From Mnemiopsis leidyi (lineage: Eukaryota; Ctenophora; Tentaculata; Lobata; Bolinopsidae): a DNA stretch of 64,000 nt. The stretch is from positions 53,502 through 117,501 of the forward strand of contig JH153850.1 in NCBI GenBank assembly GCA_000226015.1, in the 5' to 3' direction. The first letter of the stretch is position 1. Each line of letters opens with the position of its first letter. A program made the translations under genes and the position numbers. Below are positions 12,506 to 24,131 of this stretch, piece after piece. Under the pieces are notes generated by a model, which was not told the DNA's origin, made no database searches, and worked only from the letters and a program-made list of their open reading frames with translations.

Positions 12506-15500
12506 CCTAGTTGATATAGTGGAGTTAGAGATGTAGCTTGTATAGAGAATTGCTAAAATTTAAAGATTATTTCTTTCAATGTAATGCTCCCCCTTTTTTG
12601 AGAGGTCAATCTATGTCCACTTGACCATGTAGAAATATTTGACTACCGAGAACTAAAGCAGGGCTAATAAATTGTGAGAAATAAGGTGAACAATTTTCGT
12701 AAGTTTGAGGCACCTTCCCAGAAATACCGTCTTCTATAATTGTTAGTAATGTAATTCGAAGTAAGAGCAAAGTAGATTAATGGGAATGAAAATTCGAATG
12801 CAAAAGATGGCAGGTGTGCAATAGTTAACTGCATAAAGCGACTTAAACTCTACCCATCGCGAACTATAAGCAACACGAGTATAATTTTATAACTAATTAA
12901 AACAAACAAAACAAATAACCGCATTGGTATTAATATTATATGCGGTCTATGAACTTTTCTGGGTTGAATTATTCATTAATGCTCTCCTCAACCCATTCTT
13001 GGCGAGTTATGAAAAACTAACAACACTTATACGCCATAAGTGACACACTATATACCAGATTTATCAAAACGCAAAAACTAACGCCAAAGTAAAACTGCAC
13101 CGGAAATATCTAAAGTAAAGAGGCCAGTAATTACGTGAGCTAACTGGACGCTAATTATCTTGAGAAGAACTTAATCGCGAGTTCTGGTGAGAAAAAGCTT
13201 GCAGTTAACTCACCGACAACGGGCTCTAGAGTAGACAACAATTTCTAGAGTTAGACATTAGACAAATAGATCACAAGCTCTACAGACAGACAGCAAGCTT
13301 TAGACATAGACAACAAGCTCTAGACATAGACAACAAGCTCTAACGATAGAAGTCATGCTACATCTACAGAGAGTGTTTACATCAGGAAGTGAGAAGATTT
13401 AGTTTTGCCACTCCTGGACTCACGTAGCCAAATCAGGGAGATTATTCTAATCCAATACCTACCTGGTTTATCTATGATCAAAATAGCGCAGCAGGAAATG
13501 TGTATCAATAGCTCTAGTGATGGACACGGTTTAAATCGGGTACAGTCTTTGCAATAATCTATTTGACGGTAAATTTGGTGAGGAAATCCCGAAATCAGTC
13601 AGATAATTTCGATATGATTGAAATCAGAGAATTTGGAGTAAGCTTATTCGATGAAAATCCCAATTATAATCGGAACAAATCGACTCGAGTTACTCTCACA
13701 GATAAAGAAATATATTGCTTCCATAACGTATCAAACCGAAACCGGCTCATTATAAAGCTCTATATATAGCTCTATATATTATGTCTCTATATAGAGCAGA
13801 AACCGGCTCTTTATATGCAGATTGGTCCAACATGGTTGTCTAAAACTCCTATATACGAATAATCAATAGTTTTATCCTGTGCGTCAGCCGACAGAAGATG
13901 AGACTGAAAATGCCAACCTTTAGACTAGTTAAAGAACTACCTGAAACTAATTGAAATGAGATCAACATAGGTACTCTGAACTTACGAAATCATTTGAAAG
14001 TTTAAAAATAGAGAAGATAAACACTATGCGACTTAACGAAGTTAATTAGTCAACAAGGTGCAATGCTACTGAACACAAGTTTACTTGCACGATTTAGCGC
14101 ACTGAAACACTAAATAAGCCTTAAAATAGTTTGTTAGCGTCAGAGCAGAAAATCAGAAAACTACCGCAACATTATATTTCTTACCCAACTCGACAATCAA
14201 AAGAAGCCCAGAACGACAACAACGAGTTTAAATTCAAGTGAATATTTTACAACTACAAAATATTGACGTGAATATTTAGAGTAACTCTAATCAATGTACG
14301 TATATATACGTTACACTCAACTAATAAATGTACGTGTATTATATACGTTACACTCAACTAATAAATGTACGTGTATATACGTGACACTAAACACGGACTA
14401 GCACCCAAGTCTCGACAGTGTATTATAACCGAACAAGAAAAGCCGACTGAGAATTATTCAACTCTATTGAGGCGTGTGTGGAATCCTGTAGAAGTGTCGA
14501 AGCAGCTTATAAATGTTGGAATGTAGGACCAGGAAGGAGGGATCTGTGTGTGTAACTGTGTCCAGTACAAAATCAAGATCACATGAAGCAACGTCAATTA
14601 AATTCCAGTAGTAGTTACTCTAGTTGTACATGGAAAATCGCGGCGGATGAAGCAAACTAAGTTAAAATATATCAGGATATAACAATCAAGCGTATCACCA
14701 CATTTTACATGTGGTTCAAGTGAAGCACTATTTGGATTTTCCGTACAAATAAGAGGTTGCAGTATATGATACCGCACATAAAAACTCTACACACACGCAC
14801 ACTTAAGCTCACTGAAAACCGACAGCAATTCTGTCAACACTATTAATAAATGTCATGCCGGATCAGCCAATAGGAGAGCAGCAAAACATCACGTGACTTA
14901 TTCTTAACCAACTGGGAACATGTTCAACTTCAGCGGACCTGCGCTTTCTCGGCAAATCAAAAATAGCGCTGCTAGCCCACGTGGTGCGTAGTGTCGCGCT
15001 TCCAGCGCCCTCGCTGCAAATTGCATTAAGATGCATAGAACACGCGAGGCTGTCGTTACTAATTTCAATAATGTATCAAACCAGTTACGAGTAAATTAGC
15101 TAGGTGCAGGAGCGGGGGACAGGAGGAGCAGACTGCCTGTTATGCGGCAAAGTGGGGAATGTCACGTGACTCGTGACGAACATGAGATGTGATATGTCGA
15201 CTGTTTCCCCAAACTTTAGTTGCTAGACAACGTTTTTAACGACCTTTTTATGATAGGTATATTTTAAATGGCCACTGAGTTTGCAATCAATATATTACCA
15301 ATCAGTAATGTACAGTACACAAGATACACACAGGTATGAATCAAGGAAGGATATACATCACAACAAATTGGTGGTAAGTAATTGTGTACCATTGCCCAAT
15401 TGAAGTGGTATCTTCAAATGACATACAGGCATGACGGGCCAGAGCGTGTGTTTCTGCAGTTGAAATCATTTTCTGGCAAGATAATACAACATACGAGCAG

Positions 15501-16669
15501 CAACGAAAATGTAGGCAAAAATTCCTTAAATGTTCTAGTTTCCTGATCGAGAAGCCGTAAAGAGAGCTTCATGAAATAGACACTCATGTGAAGAGCACAC
15601 AGCTGAATTCCACAACGGGAATATATTGACTAACCGAGAGCCAAGATGAATTCTTTAGGAGTGCATTTTTACAAGATGAGAACACAGCGGAGCTTCTAAC
15701 TAACAGAGTGCCAGGTTCCCACATATGACTTTGAAGGAGCAGCGTGTAGTCTGCTCTGTTTCAAGAAAAATTAATTATTACGATAAAATATGCCAGCTCT
15801 TATAATTTTATAAGCATCTATAAATATCCCCAAAAATGTTACGAATTACAAAGATGCTGTAAATTTCATATTTAGAAGGTAGCTTATATAAACCGCAGAA
15901 ATGCAAAATTGCACTTTCAGAGCATAGCCAAACTAAATCGAGCTGTAAAATGTTTACAGCATATGTTTGAAGTCATTCTATAGATCTGCATACCTGGGCT
16001 GCAGCAGCACGAAAGGACTGATTATTGAAATATTGACTTGAATGCAAAGTTATAGTTCCAATAACATAATGCGTACATCGTGACGATTTATATTTCATTA
16101 ATTGGAATAATTCTTAATAATATATCAGCAATTTGACAATACAAATATTTAAAATACCCTGCAAATATTAAATTGATTATGGATGAAAGACATTGGTTAA
16201 ATTCATTATAACTGATTTATGAAAAAACTTGAAACACGTAAGTCATAGTCAAAGACTCAGTAATTCAAATCGTTAAAAAATGAAAGCTGTGCTTATGTTC
16301 AAACAGCAATCCAATGTATTAAGGTGTAAAACCTACCTTTCTCACAGGAAAATCATACAGAGCAGTATCTAATTAATGTATTTAAATATAAGGGTTGCTA
16401 GTTGCTATTCAAATTTTGTATGATATAATCAATATAAAGAATTGAATAATAATTCTAAAGTCAGATAAAAATCAAGCCAGCGTCCAGCGAAATGGCCGAT
16501 GCGATTAAATAAAAATTCAATTTAATAAAATGCCCACATGGCAAATTGATATCATCTAGGTTAACAAAATTTGTATGATGAAGCAATCTCGCAAAAAATC
16601 GAACCTAAACCTAACTCTAGAAATAATCTAGATATAATATAACTCTAAATATAAATGAAAACTCTATCT
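12506..16669. other. Intergenic region upstream of gene A and downstream of UBIAD1
   Basis: No supported gene. It holds a degenerate 20-bp repeat at about 13240-13345 (TAGACATAGACAACAAGCTC) and about three 32-38 bp repeats at 14285-14395 (TGTACGTGTATATACGTTAC). A less AT-rich patch at 14860-15010 has a CCAAT box, TCACGTGAC and several CGs and could be the promoter of gene A. The promoter idea is inference only. Confidence 0.5.
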
Positions 16670-18118
16670 TTACCCTACAACATTATACATCAAACACAAA
16701 TAAACGGAAGCAAACAAGTGGAAATTAATGAGAGTCCTGTCAAAGAGTGTGCTAACACCGTCAGTGGCACTACTGCGATGGGGATAGATTGCAAAGTAGA
16801 CGGAAACAGGAGCCAGTGCCCACATTGAAGTCAGTTGGAGATGTTGGTACAGAATAGCCAAACCTGTAACCTGGTGATGGCGATTTTTTAAACTCTTGGA
16901 AACCTTTCACTCGAAATTCATTTTCCGTCTAGTGAATAATATGCGTGACATGACATTTTGTCGGAATTGACAAATCAGCATAAAATGTATTTTTAGAAAA
17001 TACCTGTAGCAATAGCTCGACACAGTGGAAAATTGAATTGACAGTGGTAACACTTTCTTATTTGCAATTATGTGATAAAACTTAAAACTCAACTGGGAAT
17101 CAAAACTAGGTAACCTGGACATAGGGCATGATCAGCAGCAATGAGTAGAGGTTAAGAGAGTTCTGAATACCAATCTGATTTGCAATCGTCTTTACTCCAC
17201 ATTTCAAATCATGTCCTGGGAAAAAAGCATAACACCATAGTATTGACAGTGCTTTAAAAAAACATTATCACATTAAGTTTTAAAGATTAAAAAGATTCAG
17301 AGAACAGACTTTTGTTGAAGCAAAAGCTTAGTGGAAAAAATATCAAAACACATATCGATAAAAAAGCATACCTGCGTCCCTGATGTTGTTGGCAAACAAA
17401 ATTGACGCAATAAGGATACCAAGAGGACTTGAGGCTAACATAACCAACCACGAGAATTTCCCATTTGACAGGCAGGAATAAACGAATGTAGCAACTGTTG
17501 GTCCAAATACCATGTATACTGCAACTTCTCCAAGGCAATTGTGCTTAAATCTAAATCCAGTTGAGTAGTTGAATGAAATGAAAACTGCTTTGAAAAATAG
17601 GACGTAAGGGATGAGATGAGCAGATCTTATTAAAACTACGCCACTGCCAAAAAACATCATAGAAAAGGCTAAACAAAGCCAGCTTGCATTGAGCACTTCA
17701 TCTTCATGCAAGATTCCTTTTACTAAAGTTTCGTCAAAACAATGGTCAGCATCATCAATCTGAAAGAAGATTGTTATATATATAATTTTAAGGGCCTAAC
17801 TATAAACGGAATATCACTCTTCACTTTAGGATGCAGATCAAATTTTTGAATAAGACAGGTGAATAATAGGTGATAGTGAACTATGCAAGGAATATAAAAT
17901 TTGTATATCACCTTATACTTGAAGTCATAATAAGTATTCAACAAATTGGCCGCCACATGCAACAGAATGACAGCAATCAGGATACACAGCAATACAGGCA
18001 AGGTGTCCACATGATTCTCTGCAAACACATATCCAAGCACAGCTGGGAACAGACTGCAGGGCAGAGAAAAGGGTCTGGAGGCTTTGACGAATTTTCCTAT
18101 CTTTGAGAAAAACAACAT
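16670..18118 (-). CDS. UBIAD1: UbiA-family prenyltransferase, UBIAD1 type
   Basis: Complete four-exon gene (298 aa): 17912-18118, 17372-17759, 17115-17215, 16670-16870, with all phases matching. UBIAD1 is a multi-pass ER/Golgi membrane enzyme that transfers a geranylgeranyl group onto menadione to make menaquinone-4. Family marks seen are the N-terminal ASRPFSLPCSLFPAVLGYVF, the first prenyl-diphosphate/Mg site around AANLLNTYYDF then DDADHCFDETLVKG, the conserved STGFRFKHNCLGEVAVYMVF, and the second Asp site NNIRDAGHD followed by LKCGVKTIANQIG. The C-terminus (FDRTLINFHLFASVYLC) matches the family tail. Human UBIAD1 is 338 aa; this protein lacks most of the N-terminal cytosolic extension. 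The chosen ATG lies one base inside a TTTTCACAG acceptor. The orientation is convergent with gene A's upstream side. Confidence 0.92.
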
Positions 18119-18309
18119 CCTGTGAAAATATATCAGTTTGTGACTCAATGACAATTCAGAAACAACACATATAGGCCTCTCATACCGAATTTGGTAGAGA
18201 AAATGGCTAGCAAGTAATTGACCTCAGTTGCAGAAATTTAGGGAAGCTGGTAGCAATCTTGACAAAGAAATCAAGCAACTTGCCAGTTCAGAGGCGTGCC
18301 GTAAGAACC

Positions 18310-18333
18310 TTAGGGCGTTGGCCAACGCCCTAA
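18310..18333. repeat. 24-bp perfect palindrome
   Basis: TTAGGGCGTTGG is followed at once by its reverse complement CCAACGCCCTAA. It lies in the 5' intron of UBIAD1, possibly at the edge of a decayed repeat reaching to about 19100, where CGTTAAAGCGAC-like sequence recurs. Confidence 0.85.
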
Positions 18334-18454
18334 AATGATTTAGGAAAAAAATTTAGAGTATTTTTTCATAGCCAAGGCTTTCACTGATTATTAATACTAA
18401 TAGGGTTTTAAAATGCCAGGCATTCTAGAGGTTTAAATTTTTGCTCAATCTAAC

Positions 18455-18530
18455 TCAGAGGTGGCTCATGACGGAATAGTCTGTAATGGGTTAGGTGTCC
18501 GGCCCCAGGGGTTAGATTCCAACCTTTGCC
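18455..18530 (+). mobile_element. tRNA-derived SINE head, degenerate
   Basis: An A-box-like GTGGCTCATGACGG and, about 45 nt later, a B-box-like GGGGTTAGATTCC have the spacing of an internal Pol III promoter. The A box resembles the one in the clearer SINE at 28251-28327. No intact tRNA fold is evident. Confidence 0.45.
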
Positions 18531-19412
18531 CCTTTACAATTTCACCTAAAACGCCCAGGACCCCCACTTGCCGTGAAATCTGGTCGTTTAGTGTATTCTT
18601 ATTAGGCCAAGGCATTGGAGAAAGCCTTGAAATTGCGTCAATTTTCAGCTGCAAAATGTTCGAGATTATCAGTTTTACTCTTTTGCTAGTTGCTGTGTGT
18701 GTTTTGTAAATGGCTGCACATAGAGCTTTAATGTTTTTAGACGTTTAATGTCGCTTTCTCACCATGATATAACTTCTTACTACTTCACACCGCCCTGTTT
18801 TCTCAGCTCACATTTTCTCACATCAGGTCATCCTTCAACTGGTCCAATTTCTCAGATAACATTTCACTGCCCTGTTTTCATGCAGCTCATATTGTACTGT
18901 CCTGTTTTCTCAGCTCTCAATATAGCACTGGTGCTAATTTGTCTTGAAAATTTGAAACTACTAAACGAGTTATGATATGCGAGTTTGAGAAAGAGAGGTT
19001 TCGGTATCAAAAAATCGCTAAGCCCGCCTCCAGCGATTGGGGGACGCTCCCTAAATCCCCGGAATCCGTCGCTTTAACGCCCAAAATGCCTCCGTAACAC
19101 ATAACAACACCTTCCGGACACCAATCAACTCACTGAACATAAAAAAGGTTATTATATTCACAAACATTAACAATGACACACTTGCATTTCGAACGAGGAA
19201 TTAAATACCAAGCTAATGTACAAATTGCATTACACGTCCAAAAAACCTTATTTGAACACCGTCAAAATGGTACAACTAGATTGAAGATGAGGAATTTCGC
19301 AGATATCGGGTTTTTATCAGATAAGAAAGCGATATGTTGACTGAGAACTGTAGGCTTGGTTTAAAAGCAAAATGATATTGATCATTAACGTTGATGAAAT
19401 AGAAATACTCAC

Positions 19413-19480
19413 CAGCGCTCGATTTAGTGATGACTAAACTGCGCGCGGCGCTAGCAACTAGAGGCGCGCGCTCAATACCA
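19413..19480 (-). promoter_or_regulatory. Probable 5' UTR exon and CpG-rich promoter of UBIAD1
   Basis: On minus, GAGCGCTG is followed by a strong donor GTGAGTA at 19407-19412. Just upstream lies CGCGCGGCGC and GAGGCGCGCGC (19440-19472), rare CpG density for this window. A leader exon spliced to the acceptor before 18119 would explain the ATG directly behind an AG. This is inference from splice signals. Confidence 0.5.
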
Positions 19481-20586
19481 ATTCAACAATTGCAACGGCT
19501 GCCATTTTATCAGTGCTTATCTTTTATGTTATTTTTGTATGACGTAGGTGCTCTTAGTTATTTTAATACCGTTGTAGCAGTAATTGTGCAGTATTTACTG
19601 GTTTGTCAATTGTTTGAGACGTCACTTTTTGACAGTGGTTTTTATCAGCTATATTTATCATGTTTTATTAAATAAGATTTAGTCGATTATCTTATAAGTT
19701 GTTAAATCTTTCGAAATATCGCAGATTAGAACAATGTCTAATTTGTTTTAAAAATGATGCTTGCGCTTGTTTTAAAAAGATGCTTACGTACAGTATAGTC
19801 GAGTCTTATTTATAATTTTGACAAGATCATATATCCGTCCACCGAAAGTCAGGTTTCACCACGAAAAATTCAATTTCATTACATGAACAAAAATGTCCAT
19901 TTATATGTTTTTAGATTAACTATAAATCATAATTTTAAAAATAATTCATATATTTTTGTAATTAAACAATTTTTAAATAAGATAGGTTGTGTAATTTGTT
20001 AGCTTGCTTTTGCACATCGCATTTTATGCATTTGTCATTTTATTTAGCCAATTGCGCGGCGCGCGCGGAAAAGTACTATCTTAATATAATCAGCTCAGTG
20101 ATTTGAAAAACTCCTTTTTAGTGATTCGCGTTGGATAAGTCCATCATTCTGCACGCGGTTACAATACAGAATAACTGGCCAAATTTGCAAAGTGTTGTTT
20201 GTTGATACCACCGGCCTCACGACTTGTGTGTCGTTGTATACGTGTTTTGGCCAAGAGTGAGGGTTTGTGTTAGAGTTAGGGTTATAATTATGGTCGCTGG
20301 GATTTAAGTGGAATTGAAGATGCTAATGATTATTGCTGAATGCTGCTTTGCTTTATAATCGGACAACAAGTGTCCGGGTCCTTCGCCGAGACTGACAATA
20401 AATCAATTCTCGCGTTGATATACTTGAATTCTTGATATTGTTATTTAAACTTATCGAGGCAGAAATCGAATACAATCGTCATTGAAATGATTATTTCCTA
20501 TTTTTATTTAGAATGCAATGCGTGTTTCGATTTTACTAAATTAGTGAAACCGAAACACACGACATTAAACACGTATTGTATAAAAA

Positions 20587-20629
20587 CCTAGTGTAGCAAC
20601 CATTGTGTAGCAACCATTGCTACACTAGG
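20587..20629. repeat. Short hairpin with an internal direct repeat
   Basis: CCTAGTGTAGCAA and its complement TTGCTACACTAGG enclose a repeat of GTGTAGCAACCATT. It could be part of a small repeat copy. Confidence 0.7.
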
Positions 20630-20663
20630 CTGCTCATAATGGCTAGAAACCCTGAAACCTTCA

Positions 20664-20850
20664 TTGGAAGGACCACCCCACCCTCAAAACTTTAAAAGAA
20701 TCTACGGGGACCTTCCTTCCAATGCAACTGTCCTTGCTCAACTCCGAGCACGTTTTGCCGGTCACTGTTATATGAGGGCACATGACCAGATCATCTCCTC
20801 TGTGCTGCTTGGCGCTTACTCCAAACGGGGCGTATTCGTAGGCCACTAAC
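20664..20850 (+). pseudogene. RTE-like LINE C-terminal fragment
   Basis: The frame reads IYGDLPSNATVLAQLRARFA, then GHCYMRAHDQIISSVLL. The pattern IYGxLPxxxxVLxxxRxRFAGHCxRAxDQxxSxVL is the familiar tail of RTE-type reverse transcriptases in invertebrate genomes. No polymerase domain is nearby, so it is a remnant. Confidence 0.6.
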
Positions 20851-21076
20851 ATTCTTAGACACAGTAGCAAGACTCAAGAGATGCTGGAGTAGAGAAATTG
20901 GCGACCTTACTCCTTAGGGGTATCATGCTCGATCGTACAGTTTGGAGCAGTTTTCGATCGAGAATCTCCAAAAAATAAGTAAAAGTAAGTATAAAAACAT
21001 AGAAAAGCCAAAATTGACCGAATTGACCATCAGTGCGTCCATTTGACACTAAATTTTTAATTTGTTATCTCTAGAA

Positions 21077-22756
21077 ATGTACATAACAGTCCGTTACGGA
21101 GCAGATCAGCACGTGATCTTCAACCCGATCTGTAAAGTTGCAAATCTGCTGTCCGACATCAAGAGCCGTTGTAAAATCACAGACGGGGGGCTCGACTCTC
21201 TGGACCTGTGTGATGAGACAGGTACGTACATTGTTTGTATATGACATGCTATACATGTACCATGTAGTACATATTGTACTAAGTATACATGCTATACATC
21301 ACGTAGTATGAGTTCTGCGTTGTACATGTATAGTACATGCTATACACAAAGTACTATGAACTACGTTGTACATATCATACATGCTTTACAGCACTTACGA
21401 TGAACTAAGTTGTACATATTATACATTCTTATATACATTACGTACTTGCTATACAATATACATTAAGTACAACGTACTATGTAATATGTACATATTATAC
21501 ATGCTATGTACTACATAGAAGGTACCATACATCACGTATTTTCTATCATACATAACACGCTATCTATAGTACTTATTCACATACAATACAATTCACATAA
21601 TGTACAATTACGGTTATTTGTTTCAAATAAATTTTAGGATTTTTGAACATAAATAATCTAATCCACATTATGTGTATGTAGTATCATCTCAGGTTTTTAC
21701 TTACAGATATGCAGTTGACTATTTCGTAGTTGAACACCTCGTTTTACTCAATCTACTGATTTGAATCTGACCACTTTGTTTTAATTAATTGGATTTTAGT
21801 TAACACCTTCGTGGAGTAAGATATTGAGAGAAGAACTGCACGTTGCTGATTGAAAAGCGTGCAAAACCTGTTAGGTTTGAAAAATCCGTATATCTACCTA
21901 CGTAAATCTAGTCATATAGCCTGAGCATCTCTAGCCTAAGCTAAGTAAAATTTACGTCTTACCGCCAGCAAAACGGGAAACTCGGTTAAGTAAATACCTT
22001 GTACTTAACCAGAGAATGTTCTAAGTAAGGGATTATGTTTTGTAAATCCCTTGTCAAGGAATACCTCCCAGGACAAGTTAAGAACCTACCTCTCGACATG
22101 CGAGGGTACGCCTCCAAGTATTTGACAGTGCCGGGCACCTACGTGGTGGTCGAGAGAAAGAAGGTACCAATTGTACAGAAGAAGGAGCTGATAACTAGCG
22201 GGTGTGAGGTAGCTGCTATAACCTTAGTATTTATCTGTATTTTTCATTTCACTTTCAGTTTCACTTTCATTTTCCCTTTCATTTTGACTTTTACTTTTAG
22301 TCCATCGAACCTGTAACCTGGTACTGCAGGAGGAACAGAAAGACACTGAAGAACCTGAGAATGTGTACAGTGTGACCGTGTACAAGTCTCTCCTTAATGA
22401 TGTAGAAAGGCACCTGCCTGGATTTTCAATCAAGTGTTTTCAAAACCCTCCGAGAAGGGAAACACGAAAAGGTACGTTTTTTCGATAAAATATAAGAATA
22501 AGGCATATTCTACATCGGATATTCTAACGTGAGCATTTGTTTGTTGGTATCGCTATTGAAGGGTTAAGATGTGCGTTGTTATTTTCCAGTTGATTAAACA
22601 ATTTCACCCAATCTGCGTATTACAGCGGGTCCGGCCCGACCAAGAAAAGAACAAGAGAAAATCCCAGTATCCTCCCCTAGTCCCACCGTGAGGGGTGCCA
22701 GCAGTATCCTCAGATCGAACAAGATCGTCAAGATCAGAAACAAGCTTACTCGGTAA
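21077..22756 (+). CDS. CXorf65-like: CXorf65/C22orf15-like protein
   Basis: Complete four-exon gene (184 aa): 21077-21221, 22072-22208, 22330-22471, 22626-22756, all phases consistent. The start MYITVRYGADQHVIFNP has the family's ubiquitin-like opening strand (human CXorf65 opens with the same pattern of hydrophobic strand, G/D, QxxxxN). SLDLCDETG at the end of exon 1 and GYASKYLTVPGTYVVVERKK in exon 2 match the conserved LCDETG and YASKFL...TY blocks. The tail is basic (SNKIVKIRNKLTR). The function of the family is not established. The ATG lies three bases after a CTCTAG acceptor, so a leader exon is likely. Exon 2 could instead stop at the earlier donor AAG/GTACCA, in the same phase. Confidence 0.82.
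21222..21610. repeat. Degenerate TACATGTA-type repeats in intron 1 of the CXorf65-like gene
   Basis: The stretch repeats motifs such as TACATGCTATACAT, GTACATATTATACAT and CACGTAGTATGA at irregular spacing. It is rich in short palindromes (TACATGTA). Confidence 0.7.
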
Positions 22757-24131
22757 AGATTTCTTGTTTCCAATGACTGGAATGTTGAGAAGTTTGCTGA
22801 CGAGAAGAAAAGGATCAAAACTACGAAGAATGACTTTCGACGAAGGAGATTTGTGTGAGTTTTTGCATGTTGTAACTGCTGATCTTTTTTGCATGGAAGT
22901 ACCTTCGTTATTGTCCTGCAGGATTGCATCCCACCTGTGTATTGTCTTATGATAACTACGATAAAAACGATCAGCCATTCGTCATTAATGAACATGATTA
23001 AACTTATTTGTCAAGAAGTAAGAAGATCCCAAGAAATTAGAAGAAGCAGTTTAAGTTTTGACGTTATTGTACCTTAACTTAATGAAGATTATTTTTATTG
23101 TAACTTTATCCGATCTCGAGTTAAATCCTAGGACAAGAGTCGTATATTTTAGAATTAGGGAAAATTGATACTTTTAGATTCAGAAACGGACAGTCGGAAA
23201 TTAACCGTGGAATTTGCCAGGCAGCTTTTATGTTGCCTGTGAACATTGCTATCAGGCCATTGATCTATTTATGAACGGCACTGACCCTCCTATGTTTAAT
23301 TGTTCACAAATTATGGCGCTTTTGTTCGATAATCAAAGAAGCGAGATGTTTATGAGAAAATAGTGGATATTTGTGGTGATATTCTAGATCTTTCGTGAAT
23401 TTCTGTGAAATAAGATTGTTCAGATCACTTGTTAGTTGACGACAATTTAAAAACTTCCCGGCTAAAAATTGCATAAAACGAATCTTCAGAAAGCAAATAA
23501 AAAAACTCTTAAAAATAAGCCCCACCATACCTCAATAAGCAAGTAAATTTTCATCAAATTAAAAGGTAACAAATGATAAATCCACGCGAAATTAAGGTCA
23601 CTCAATTGCCTAATGCCATCAGCCCTTGACCACCATAAGCAAACAAAATCTTAGTTTACTTAAACTATTAGTGCACGTTATAGAAATTATTGACATCAGA
23701 CATACAGCTAAATTTCTGTACAGAGTTCTAATGTAAAAGTCCTCATTAACCACCAGGGTCACTGACTCATTCCAGGGAAAACTACGTTAATACAGTGGAA
23801 AATGTATTTTTTTAATTAGTTCCATGTTCATGAAAGGGAATTTACCAAAACTTCGACCTAATGCTTTTTGTGTCCCGACGATTAAAATCTGATCAAATTA
23901 TCGAAGTTAAGCTGGAAACAACTCGCGATAGAACGACATAAATTGTCATTTTTACTAGAATATTTAATAAATAATCACAATCGCAACCATTATTTAAACG
24001 AAAATAACCACCACGACAACAATTGTCAAAACGACAGTATTCATCACGAAAACCGAAATCTAAACGACAATGATCACCTTGACAACCATTATCTTATTAT
24101 CTAAATGGAAAAATTTTATTTCTAGAATTTG
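22757..24131. other. Intergenic space between two convergent genes
   Basis: It holds the 3' sides of the CXorf65-like gene (plus) and the P450 (minus). A loose run of ACGACAA/CACGACAACC motifs lies at 23995-24090. No gene is supported. Confidence 0.6.
24115..24120 (-). terminator. Poly(A) signal AATAAA of the P450 gene
   Basis: AATAAA on the minus strand begins about 12 nt after the P450 stop codon. The 3' UTR would be very short if this one is used. Confidence 0.6.
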
